Positions 1 to 6,159 of a stretch of DNA of 16,895 bases are shown here, in pieces. This DNA comes from Candidatus Saccharimonadota bacterium. Its GTDB lineage: Bacteria; Patescibacteriota; Saccharimonadia; Saccharimonadales; UBA4665. The DNA lies in contig JARIHJ010000061.1 in NCBI GenBank assembly GCA_029288335.1, forward strand, positions 1-16,895, read 5' to 3'. The notes under the pieces were generated by a model. The model saw nothing but the letters and a program-made list of their open reading frames with translations, did not search any database and was not told where the DNA came from. Every line of letters begins with the position of its first letter. Within the stretch, counting starts at the first letter, position 1. Position numbers and translations under genes: made by a program.

Positions 1-1441
1 GCCATCAGTTGCGCACGACATTCAAGTGGCGTCGTTTTTGCTTAATTCTTTAAGCCGTGACTTATCGCTGACGACGCTAGCCAAGGAAGAGCTTGGTTAT
101 GACGGCGCTAGCCTGGACGACGTCGATGCAAATGAGTTAGCGGGGAGGGCCAGCGAGCTAATAACAATCATCAGTAAAATCTATGAGCAGCAGATTGGTG
201 AATTTGATAAATTGCCAAAAGTGAAGAAACTGGCTAGCGATATCGAATGGCCACTAGTGCCGGTGCTCGCCAGGATGGAGCTAGCTGGCATCGAACTAGA
301 CTGCGATTATCTAGCTAAATTTGCTCGTGAAATCGATGACCTCATTAGTGATTATGAGCAACAAATTTACGGCCTAGCCGACCAGGAGTTCAACATCGGT
401 AGTCCCAGCCAGCTAGCCGAAATTTTATTCACGAGACTGAAGCTGCCGACAGCCGGCATTAAAAAAGGTAAAACTGGTTACTCAACTGCCGCTAGCGAGC
501 TGGACAAACTGCGCGGCGAACACAAAATTATCAACCTCATCACTAGCCACCGCGAAGTTACCAAGCTGAAAAACACTTATGTCGATACACTCCCGCGGCA
601 GGTTGATGACGAGTCGCGTCTGCATACCACCTTTAATACCGCTGGAGCTCAGACTGGCAGATTATCGAGCAATGATCCGAACTTACAGAATATTCCGGTT
701 AAAACTGACCTGGGTCGACGAATCCGGGCGGCCTTTGTGGCTCCTGAGGGCAAAAGGTTGGTCAACGCTGACTACAGCCAATTTGAGCTCCGATTAGCGG
801 CTGCGCTCGCAGGTGAAACTGAAATGATTGAGATGTTTAATAATGACGCCGACGTTCACACGATGACGGCGGCCCAAGTTTACGGCCGGGCGCCGGAGGA
901 CGTAACAAAGCAGATGCGTCACGCGGCCAAGGCTGTCAACTTCGGCATAATGTACGGCCAAGGTCCACACGCACTGGCGCTCGGTACAGGGATGACGTTT
1001 AAGCAGGCCAAAGAATTTATCGAGAAGTATTTCGAGATTCGGCCGCGGCTGAAAGACTTTATCGAAAGAACTCGCGAGCAAGCTGAAAAACAGGGCTATG
1101 TAGAGACGATAATGGGTCGCCGTCGCCCAACGCCAGACGTGAAGTCGAGCAATTTCGCCGTACGTGAGGGCGCTTACCGCGCTGCCGTTAATATGCCGCT
1201 GCAAGGTAGTGCGGCAGACATTATGAAATTGGCAATGGTAAAAATTGATGAAGTTTTAACCAAGCAGCACAATGATTGCCGGATGCTGTTGCAGGTCCAC
1301 GACTCGGTGCTAGTAGAATGCCCGGCGGAGGTCGCGGAGCGCGTCGCCGAGCTGATTAAGAACACTATGGAAAACGTCTACGAGTTGCCAGTAAAACTAA
1401 CCGCCGAAGTTAGTATGGGCACTAACTGGGGTGAATTGTGA
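1..1441 (+). CDS. polA: DNA polymerase I, C-terminal part (5' end outside window)
   Basis: Family A DNA polymerase, used in gap filling, Okazaki-fragment maturation and repair. The reading frame is open from base 2 with no stop, so the N-terminal part lies upstream of the window. What remains is the end of the 3'-5' exonuclease-like region followed by the complete polymerase domain. Motif A is DYSQFELRL (catalytic Asp codon 770-772). Motif B is RHAAKAVNFGIMYG (Lys 929-931, Phe 941-943). Motif C is QVHDSVLVE (catalytic Asp 1301-1303). TGRLSS and DPNLQNIPV are also present. Two oddities: the residue after the motif C Asp is Ser instead of the usual Glu, and the region matching exonuclease motif III (YxxxD in E. 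coli) reads about LAGRASE, so proofreading is probably lost. The stop overlaps the next gene's GTG by 4 nt. Confidence 0.97.
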   Translation, partial: PSVAHDIQVASFLLNSLSRDLSLTTLAKEELGYDGASLDDVDANELAGRASELITIISKIYEQQIGEFDKLPKVKKLASDIEWPLVPVLARMELAGIELDCDYLAKFAREIDDLISDYEQQIYGLADQEFNIGSPSQLAEILFTRLKLPTAGIKKGKTGYSTAASELDKLRGEHKIINLITSHREVTKLKNTYVDTLPRQVDDESRLHTTFNTAGAQTGRLSSNDPNLQNIPVKTDLGRRIRAAFVAPEGKRLVNADYSQFELRLAAALAGETEMIEMFNNDADVHTMTAAQVYGRAPEDVTKQMRHAAKAVNFGIMYGQGPHALALGTGMTFKQAKEFIEKYFEIRPRLKDFIERTREQAEKQGYVETIMGRRRPTPDVKSSNFAVREGAYRAAVNMPLQGSAADIMKLAMVKIDEVLTKQHNDCRMLLQVHDSVLVECPAEVAERVAELIKNTMENVYELPVKLTAEVSMGTNWGEL

Positions 1442-2328
1442 GCGAAACGATCCACGCTCAGCACGAAGAATTGATACATAACTTGCGGCCCGATGCCAAG
1501 ATAATCGAACCTCTTGGTGCCGGTGACATTAATGATGTACTACTGGTAGATGGTACCGAAACGTTTCGATTCCCAAAGACCGACCGCGATCGTAGCTCGC
1601 TTCGTTATGAAGTGGCTGTTTTGCGTCAGCTCGAGGATAAGCTAAGTCTACAAATTCCCTCAGCAATACGTTTAGCTGAAGATGCATCATTTGGCATTTT
1701 TAGTTACGTACCGGGTCGCGTACTAACGAGCGAACAAATTATGGCTTTTCCAGAGGGTTCAAAGCAGCACTTAGCCCGTAAATTGGCCAATTTTATGTGT
1801 GAGGTTGCCGGTAGCTTAAGCGTCGAACAAATAGCTCCTTTGAGGAAAAAATACATACCCTGGATGACAGATGACGTGGCGCATTATGCTAAGCTGGCGC
1901 TCCAGCCGGCGACCACGCCGCATATAGAATTATTTAAAAAGTATTACGAAATTTTTCTAAAGCGAATCAGCGCGCTTAATCCGCAGTATTTTGTATTTCA
2001 TAATGACATTCACTTCGGTAATTTAATATTTGATGATGATAACGAACTGCGGGGCGTGATAGATTTTAGCGACTGTGGCCCGGAAACCGTTTATGGTGAC
2101 TTACGCCAACTGTATAGGCTGGGTGAAGATTTGGTTGAAGAAGTCATTTATAATCTGGATGGTAGACTTGGCGAAATCGATCTGGAAACTGTACGACTGA
2201 ACGCAATTGTGCATGAAATATCGGTACTTATGCGGCCTGAGAGCCAGACGCCAAACCCAAATCATCGAGCCAAGCTAGCTCTCACATTATTAGGACAATG
2301 GCTCGGTCCAAACTGGAGTGAACTGTAA
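1438..2328 (+). CDS. APH/choline-kinase-like phosphotransferase
   Basis: A 296-residue protein-kinase-fold enzyme of the aminoglycoside phosphotransferase superfamily. It would transfer the ATP gamma-phosphate to a small molecule or peptide; the substrate is unknown. The catalytic loop is HNDIHFGN (His188, Asp190, Asn195) and the metal-binding Asp is in VIDFSDCG (Asp209). The N-lobe contains FRFPKTDRDR followed by a helix with Glu (RYEVAVLRQLE), as expected for the Lys-Glu pair. Translation begins at GTG 1438 in a GTGA overlap with the polA stop, so it is probably coupled to polA. A GGGG stretch just upstream may serve as ribosome binding site. The family name is firm; antibiotic resistance should not be inferred, since most such chromosomal genes have other substrates. 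It could also be the kinase half of a Ser/Thr dehydratase (see findings). Confidence 0.85.
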   Translation: MSETIHAQHEELIHNLRPDAKIIEPLGAGDINDVLLVDGTETFRFPKTDRDRSSLRYEVAVLRQLEDKLSLQIPSAIRLAEDASFGIFSYVPGRVLTSEQIMAFPEGSKQHLARKLANFMCEVAGSLSVEQIAPLRKKYIPWMTDDVAHYAKLALQPATTPHIELFKKYYEIFLKRISALNPQYFVFHNDIHFGNLIFDDDNELRGVIDFSDCGPETVYGDLRQLYRLGEDLVEEVIYNLDGRLGEIDLETVRLNAIVHEISVLMRPESQTPNPNHRAKLALTLLGQWLGPNWSEL

Positions 2329-2774
2329 TGAGTCAGGGGGAAAAGGTAAGACCGTTTTTTGCTTATAAAGTCTTTTTGCGCGATGGCGACAAGCTGCTGA
2401 TTACGCACGATATTTTTGGTGATTGGGATTTGCCGGGCGGTAGGGTTAGAGAAAATGAATTCGGCGGTCCGCGCGAAGTCGTTATTGCCCGGAAATTACA
2501 AGAAGAATTGGGTGACAAAGTTAAATATGAGCTGGGTGATTTTCAAACGATTTTTCAGGTCACGCGGCACGAGCATAATTTGGACCGAGATGTTCAAATT
2601 TTGGCGCTAGGTTATACGGCAACTTATCTTGGCGGCGAGATTGGATTGGGTGATCATCACGATAAAATGGAATGGGTTGATGTGAGCACCTTCAAGCCGG
2701 AAAATTATTTTACTGGCGGTTGGTTAGCGGGTGTCCAAGAATATTTAAAATTACAAAGAGGAGGGGGCGATTGA
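2328..2774 (+). CDS. Nudix hydrolase
   Basis: A 148-residue Nudix-fold protein expected to hydrolyse a nucleoside diphosphate linked to another moiety; the substrate is unknown. The N-terminal strand region is followed by WDLPGGRV and a Nudix box at about residues 38-63. The box is atypical. The start fits G-x5-E (Gly38 to Glu44), but ten rather than seven residues separate Glu44 from the second half, which reads RKLQEELGD, so the usual RE pair is RK. The metal-ligand EE pair (Glu59, Glu60) is kept. The ATG overlaps the upstream TAA by one base (TAATG), with GGAG about nine bases before the start, so it belongs to the same transcription unit as the kinase and polA. A role in nucleotide-pool sanitation would suit the polA neighbour but is inference. 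Confidence 0.85.
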   Translation: MSQGEKVRPFFAYKVFLRDGDKLLITHDIFGDWDLPGGRVRENEFGGPREVVIARKLQEELGDKVKYELGDFQTIFQVTRHEHNLDRDVQILALGYTATYLGGEIGLGDHHDKMEWVDVSTFKPENYFTGGWLAGVQEYLKLQRGGGD

Positions 2775-3193
2775 TGACATATAAGTTTGACGGCAGTAAT
2801 TATCTGGTGCGGGTGGCGAAGGGCGAGCGATTGGGTGAGGCTTTGGATGAATTTATGAGTGAAACCAAAATCGAGGGTGGCTGGGTAAATGGTATTGGTG
2901 CGGCCGATGACATCACCATTGGCCTATACCAGCCGGCAAGCAAAGACTACAAATGGAAAACATTTAATGAGCAGATGGAAATTACCGTGCTAGTCGGCAA
3001 CGTATCTCAAGGGGCAGACGGCAAAATGATGTTCCATTTGCACGGTACGTTTGGCGATGAAAATTACCGGACGTTCAGCGGCCACGTCAAAGATTTCCTA
3101 GTTACCGCTACACTGGAACTATTCATTACCAAAACTAGCCCGATTCACCGCAAATTTGACGACGACGTCGCCTTGCAGCTACTCGACCTGTAA
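2774..3193 (+). CDS. PPC/DUF296 domain protein
   Basis: A 139-residue single-domain protein resembling the PPC (plant and prokaryote conserved, DUF296) family. Members form trimers and in plants are fused to AT-hook DNA-binding motifs; the bacterial role is poorly known. Family-like features are the opening YLVRVAKGERLGEALDEF, GGWVNGIGAADD, and the HLHGTFGDENYRTFSGHV segment with His88, His90 and His104, which probably cluster as a metal or ligand site. I chose ATG 2774, although the frame is open further upstream, because a strong Shine-Dalgarno (GAGGAGG) lies just before it and it forms a TGATG overlap with the Nudix stop. This is the last gene of the polA-kinase-Nudix-PPC unit. No AT-hook is present. 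Confidence 0.8.
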   Translation: MTYKFDGSNYLVRVAKGERLGEALDEFMSETKIEGGWVNGIGAADDITIGLYQPASKDYKWKTFNEQMEITVLVGNVSQGADGKMMFHLHGTFGDENYRTFSGHVKDFLVTATLELFITKTSPIHRKFDDDVALQLLDL

Positions 3194-3214
3194 AATTTAG
3201 GGCCGGCACTGCGC

Positions 3215-3240
3215 TATAATCTAGCTATTGGTACGGGAGG
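3215..3240 (+). promoter_or_regulatory. -10 box and Shine-Dalgarno for the oxygenase gene
   Basis: A perfect TATAAT lies at 3215-3220 in the 53-bp gap after the PPC gene, and GGGAGG at 3235-3240 precedes two adjacent ATG codons (3244 and 3247). The spacing favours ATG 3247. No convincing -35 hexamer is visible. Confidence 0.5.
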
Positions 3241-3246
3241 TTTATG

Positions 3247-4227
3247 ATGGCGGAGAATTATATTGATGGTTTGAGCGAGCGGGGCTGGACTTATGTAGAT
3301 TTTCGCTTTGATGAAGCGGATAGGGCAGAATATGCGCGCTTGGCCAACCAAGTAATCAGCATTGCCGAAGAAGACGGAGTTATCAGGGGGGCACTTAGCG
3401 TGCCGGTTTTGTCAAAAAATGACCCTGGCGCGGAGAGAAACGGCCGAATGGGTATTGGCCGGCCCCGCAATTCAAGCGACAATCGGATTTATTTACATAC
3501 CGGTTTTCAGTCACGTAATTATGCCCATAGCCGATTGCCCGAGCGCCAACAGCCTAAGCGGTTGCGAGAATTTTGGGATATTAATTCAACGATGCTTGAT
3601 GAAATTGAGCGTAGTTATAACCGAGTCTTTAGCGAGTTAGGTGCATCGGCGCTGTCGGAAGCTATTTTTTGCGATGATCCTAAGCACAGAAATATGTCTT
3701 TGCGTACAGTTCGCTATATTGGCGCACTGAAGGATAAAGTGGGCGAAGAAGTGGTCAGTGGGCACGCCGACCTGGGCGTAGCCTCGGAGCACTTATACGA
3801 AACTCATAGTGGCTGGATAAAAGGAGCGCCTTATCCGACTGAGCTGATGTGCGCTGAGGACACGCCAGAGCGAAGAGCGGCGGTTCGCGATCTGCGCGAC
3901 CATCTGATGCTGATGCAGCCCAGGCCATCTAAAGTGATGTTTTTCCTTGGAGCTGGTTGGAATGCACTTGGGTCTGAACTGGTAGATAAAAACTTTAGCA
4001 ATTTGCCGGCTTGTTATCACGCTGGCTTTAGGCCAAGCGAAGCCGACGAAGTGGTGTCTGAATATGCCGACCAGGTTACTGAGGGTACGAACGACCGAGT
4101 GACAGTGGTAGTTTTTGCTCACCCTAACGCTGAGCTGCAAAGGTCTGGAGAGTATAAGCCAGCAAGTGTTAACTCGTGCCGCCCGAAGCACGAACTGATG
4201 GTACCTAGTGATTTTGGAATGCTTTAA
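3247..4227 (+). CDS. Isopenicillin-N-synthase-like Fe(II)/2-oxoglutarate oxygenase (putative)
   Basis: A 326-residue protein whose C-terminal half carries the signature order of the IPNS-type Fe(II) oxygenase superfamily (numbering from ATG 3244). HxD is in SGHADLG (His174, Asp176), the distal iron-binding His is in CYHAGF (His259), and Arg285 lies in DRVTVVVFAHP, matching the RxS/T co-substrate motif. SLRTVRYIG before the HxD fits the strand that precedes it in this family. The N-terminal segment (LSERGWTYVDF followed by a helix) resembles the N-terminal domain of plant-type dioxygenases. Such enzymes use O2 for hydroxylation, ring closure or desaturation; the substrate is unknown. It has its own promoter, is followed by a convergent gene, and has no biosynthetic partner next to it. 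ATG 3247 is preferred over 3244 from Shine-Dalgarno spacing. Confidence 0.7.
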   Translation: MAENYIDGLSERGWTYVDFRFDEADRAEYARLANQVISIAEEDGVIRGALSVPVLSKNDPGAERNGRMGIGRPRNSSDNRIYLHTGFQSRNYAHSRLPERQQPKRLREFWDINSTMLDEIERSYNRVFSELGASALSEAIFCDDPKHRNMSLRTVRYIGALKDKVGEEVVSGHADLGVASEHLYETHSGWIKGAPYPTELMCAEDTPERRAAVRDLRDHLMLMQPRPSKVMFFLGAGWNALGSELVDKNFSNLPACYHAGFRPSEADEVVSEYADQVTEGTNDRVTVVVFAHPNAELQRSGEYKPASVNSCRPKHELMVPSDFGML

Positions 4228-4233
4228 AGCATT
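4218..4233. repeat. 16-bp perfect palindrome at the oxygenase stop codon
   Basis: AATGCTTTAAAGCATT is a perfect palindrome that includes the TAA stop of the oxygenase gene, at the convergent junction with the minus-strand membrane protein gene. No T-tract follows on either strand, so it is not a typical intrinsic terminator. Confidence 0.6.
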
Positions 4234-4274
4234 AACTTGAGGATACTGAATTGATGCGTGGGTTGAAGCGTAAG

Positions 4275-4745
4275 CTAGCTGGGTTTATCACGGTTTAGCT
4301 TGCTGCGCTCACGACCGGTCGGTGGTGCCGAGCTAGTACCGCGCAGGCGCAGTAGGAAATAACTCATATAAAGCACCCACAACCCCGCCAGCAGATCGAT
4401 TAAGCTAGAGATTAGCCCTAAAGCATTGCCCGACCCTGAATGAATTAAGTCAAATCCGGATACGCCGGTGGTGATGATTTCAACCAGTATAAAAATTATG
4501 ATTAGGGCGGTAGTGCGCCGGATCCAGGCGGCATACGCCATCGCCGACAAAAAGCCGAACCAGCCAATGGCTAGAATTACTAGTACAACTGCCAGGACGC
4601 TATTGGTTGTGCAGTCGGTTTTGTCATGTCCGAAACAGCTGTCGAGCCCACTAAAAACGCCGTTGATGGCGGTCAGGATGATGACGGCAGCTGCCTGAAT
4701 GAACGTGGCGTGGCTGACGTTATGGTTCTTCGGTACGATCTTCAT
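4275..4745 (-). CDS. Small four-helix membrane protein, function unknown
   Basis: I do not recognise this 156-residue protein. Four hydrophobic segments are visible at about residues 13-33, 49-74, 78-100 and 108-132, with a short basic N-terminus (MKIVPKNH) and a hydrophilic basic C-terminal tail (about 135-156). The loop between helices 1 and 2 holds Cys37 and Cys45, which could form a disulfide if that loop faces outward. It lies on the minus strand, convergent with the oxygenase gene and divergent from the gene at 4831. No clear Shine-Dalgarno precedes ATG 4745. A minus-strand TATAAT at 4823-4818 could be its -10, giving a leader of about 65 nt. A plus-strand frame inside it (4468-4698) lacks such character. 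The gene is probably real; the role is unknown. Confidence 0.7.
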   Translation of the reverse strand: MKIVPKNHNVSHATFIQAAAVIILTAINGVFSGLDSCFGHDKTDCTTNSVLAVVLVILAIGWFGFLSAMAYAAWIRRTTALIIIFILVEIITTGVSGFDLIHSGSGNALGLISSLIDLLAGLWVLYMSYFLLRLRGTSSAPPTGRERSKLNRDKPS

Positions 4746-4790
4746 CCGCTAGTTATTTTGGCAGCACAAGGGGTGAAAAACAAGCCTCGT

Positions 4791-4822
4791 TTGCATAAAT
4801 AACGCTTATGTGATATTATTAT
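4791..4822 (+). promoter_or_regulatory. Promoter for the 4831 gene, leaderless type
   Basis: TTGCAT at 4791-4796, a 17-bp spacer, then TATTAT at 4814-4819; a second overlapping TATTAT sits at 4817-4822. The start codon at 4831 is only 8-11 bases beyond the -10, leaving no room for a Shine-Dalgarno site. Confidence 0.6.
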
Positions 4823-4830
4823 AACCGATT

Positions 4831-5385
4831 ATGCGTTACATTATTGGAGCTTTGGTAGCCGCCGGGCTGTTTATAGTCATACTGGTGCTGGTTTTCAGCG
4901 GCGGTAATAGTACCAATGGCCCGAGTCCTATAAATCCTATCAGTTTGGCTAGCACTGATTCGAGCGTCAGGTTGGTTACCGAAGGTCAAGAATCGGCTGA
5001 CAGCACTTACCGTGAAATCAGAATAACTATTGGCCAAAACTCTAGCGAACTGGACGTTATTGGCGGCTACAATGGCAACGTCATCAGCTCGCATCAGATT
5101 AGTAACAACCAGGCGGCCTACGACGTATTCTTACACGCACTTAATTTGGCGGGTTTCAGCAATGGCGACCTGTCTGCTAGCCAGGATGAGCGTGGCCACT
5201 GCGCACTCGGCCAGCGCTATCTCTACGAGATTGTTGGTCCTAATGGTGGGATCAGGCAAAAGCTTTGGAATGACTCCTGCGGCGTCGGCACTTTCAACGG
5301 CCAGGATACTTATATTCGCCAGTTATTCCAGCTGCAAATTCCTCAGTACGACAACTGGACCAATAACGTCAGCCTGTCCAGCTAG
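4831..5385 (+). CDS. Membrane-anchored or secreted protein, function unknown
   Basis: An unrecognised 184-residue protein with an N-terminal hydrophobic helix (about residues 4-23) followed directly by a Ser/Gly/Asn/Pro-rich stretch (24-45). This pattern fits an uncleaved signal anchor or a signal peptide with an external domain. The rest is hydrophilic and strand-rich, with ELDVIGGYNGNVISSHQ and YLYEIVGPNGG, and two cysteines (Cys124 in GHCALG, Cys150 in NDSCGVG) that could form a disulfide outside the cell. It has its own promoter just before the start codon and no Shine-Dalgarno. Its TAG stop lies in a CTAG that is also the stop of the convergent minus-strand gene. In an epibiont-type CPR cell an exposed protein of this kind might touch the host, but nothing in the sequence shows that. 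Confidence 0.75.
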   Translation: MRYIIGALVAAGLFIVILVLVFSGGNSTNGPSPINPISLASTDSSVRLVTEGQESADSTYREIRITIGQNSSELDVIGGYNGNVISSHQISNNQAAYDVFLHALNLAGFSNGDLSASQDERGHCALGQRYLYEIVGPNGGIRQKLWNDSCGVGTFNGQDTYIRQLFQLQIPQYDNWTNNVSLSS

Positions 5386-5618
5386 CCGATTCGGATCACT
5401 AGCTTCTTGCTAGTTTTGGCAGCCTTTTCTAGTTCCGACAAGTTTGAGCGCAAGCTGCTCGCGAGGGCGGCGCTTGCGCACGAAACAATTATTTGTTCAC
5501 CGGCTAGTCGCACGCTGACATTGCTGGCAAATTTGGTTGAAGCAAATTTTTTGATCGCTGCAACTTCTGGTGGCTCGACAAAGTTATAATCCGCCAAAAT
5601 GTCGTTAACCGAATCCAT
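5382..5618 (-). CDS. DciA-like (DUF721) small protein, putative
   Basis: A 78-residue protein whose second half (VSVRLAGEQIIVSCASAALA, then SSLRSNLSELEKA and KKLVIRIG) resembles the DUF721/DciA domain: two strands, a helix with SxxLxxxLxxxxxxL, and a final strand. DciA is the widespread bacterial loader of the replicative helicase DnaB; CPR versions are often short. The N-terminus (MDSVNDILADYNF then EPPEVAAIKKF) would correspond to the usual N-terminal helix. The assignment is tentative because the domain is short and variable. A minus-strand TATACT (5630-5625) lies six bases before ATG 5618, suggesting a leaderless transcript. Its stop overlaps the stop of the 4831 gene in a single CTAG. 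Confidence 0.5.
   Translation of the reverse strand: MDSVNDILADYNFVEPPEVAAIKKFASTKFASNVSVRLAGEQIIVSCASAALASSLRSNLSELEKAAKTSKKLVIRIG
5398..5417 (+). terminator. Weak candidate intrinsic terminator
   Basis: ACTAGC, a five-base loop (TTCTT), GCTAGT and a run of four Ts (5414-5417), twelve bases after the stop of the 4831 gene. The stem is only six pairs and lies inside the convergent minus-strand gene, so the call is weak. Confidence 0.3.
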
Positions 5619-5623
5619 ACGCC

Positions 5624-5653
5624 TAGTATAGCCTTGACCCAGGCGTTATACTA
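5624..5653. promoter_or_regulatory. Inverted repeat holding divergent TATACT -10 boxes
   Basis: TAGTATA (5624-5630) and TATACTA (5647-5653) form an inverted repeat that continues inward as GCC/GGC with a 2-nt bulge. Each arm contains TATACT: on the minus strand 6 nt before the DciA-like ATG 5618, on the plus strand 23 nt before ATG 5676. It may be a divergent promoter or an operator. Confidence 0.4.
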
Positions 5654-5675
5654 ATAGAGTAACTTTAAAATAAAT

Positions 5676-6143
5676 ATGAATAGCTCCAACAACGCACCGG
5701 TTTTTCGAATTGAAAGCGATCACAGCAGAGACTGGATTTTGCTGAGTAAAGCACTGGTACTGGCGGATGATCACGGATCGGAGGCCGCGCAACGGGCTAG
5801 ACTGGATCAATTGCGAGCACGAACGCGCGATTATTTGGCAGTGGCGGTTGAGCGCAGTATGGGTGCAGAACGGCAGATTAGCCGTAACTTTGTACATAAA
5901 TTAGTTGAGAGCGTCAGCGACCCGACTGCCACTCAATATGCTGATGAAATAGACTTGCCGGTAGTTGATATTGATCGCCCCGATTTGATACGGCCTCTGG
6001 TGCTGACAGGCGCTGAGGCTAATATGGCTTTCGGCGGTTTACAATTATTTGCTCGTGAGGGTGATGAGTGCGACAAACGGCAGGTTGAATTATTCCTAGA
6101 TGACTTTCGACTGGATACGCCAGCCACAGCTCCACGCTATTAG
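5676..6143 (+). CDS. Uncharacterised protein
   Basis: I do not recognise this 155-residue soluble protein. It has no membrane segment or signal peptide. Residues 18-60 are mainly helical and charged (WILLSKALVLADDHGSEAAQ then RARLDQLRARTRDYLAVAVE), the middle is acidic (YADEIDLPVVDIDRPDLIRP), and the C-terminus continues with an acidic helix (DKRQVELFLDDFRLD) and a short Pro/Ala tail. A single Cys is present. ATG 5676 follows an A/T-rich leader with no good Shine-Dalgarno. It lies between the divergent promoter region and mutM; mutM has its own -10 just after this stop, so the two need not be co-transcribed. Confidence 0.65.
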   Translation: MNSSNNAPVFRIESDHSRDWILLSKALVLADDHGSEAAQRARLDQLRARTRDYLAVAVERSMGAERQISRNFVHKLVESVSDPTATQYADEIDLPVVDIDRPDLIRPLVLTGAEANMAFGGLQLFAREGDECDKRQVELFLDDFRLDTPATAPRY

Positions 6144-6144
6144 C

Positions 6145-6153
6145 TGCTACAAT
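6145..6153 (+). promoter_or_regulatory. Extended -10 promoter of mutM, leaderless
   Basis: TGCTACAAT is an extended -10 (TG, one base, TACAAT at 6148-6153). The mutM ATG at 6160 lies exactly where transcription should begin, six bases after the box. No clear -35 is seen, consistent with an extended -10 promoter. Confidence 0.55.
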
Positions 6154-6159
6154 TAGTTA

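Noticed and set aside
794..1204. Minus-strand open frame of 136 codons inside polA
   Set aside because: It lies opposite conserved polymerase motifs A and B and shows no protein-like character; it is a shadow frame.
1438..2328. Antibiotic-resistance aminoglycoside phosphotransferase
   Set aside because: Only the general kinase-fold motifs are present and the context is polA and Nudix genes without mobile elements; resistance cannot be inferred.
4468..4698. Plus-strand 76-codon frame opposite the membrane protein gene
   Set aside because: The minus-strand frame has four clear hydrophobic helices; the plus frame has no promoter, no ribosome site and no recognisable feature.
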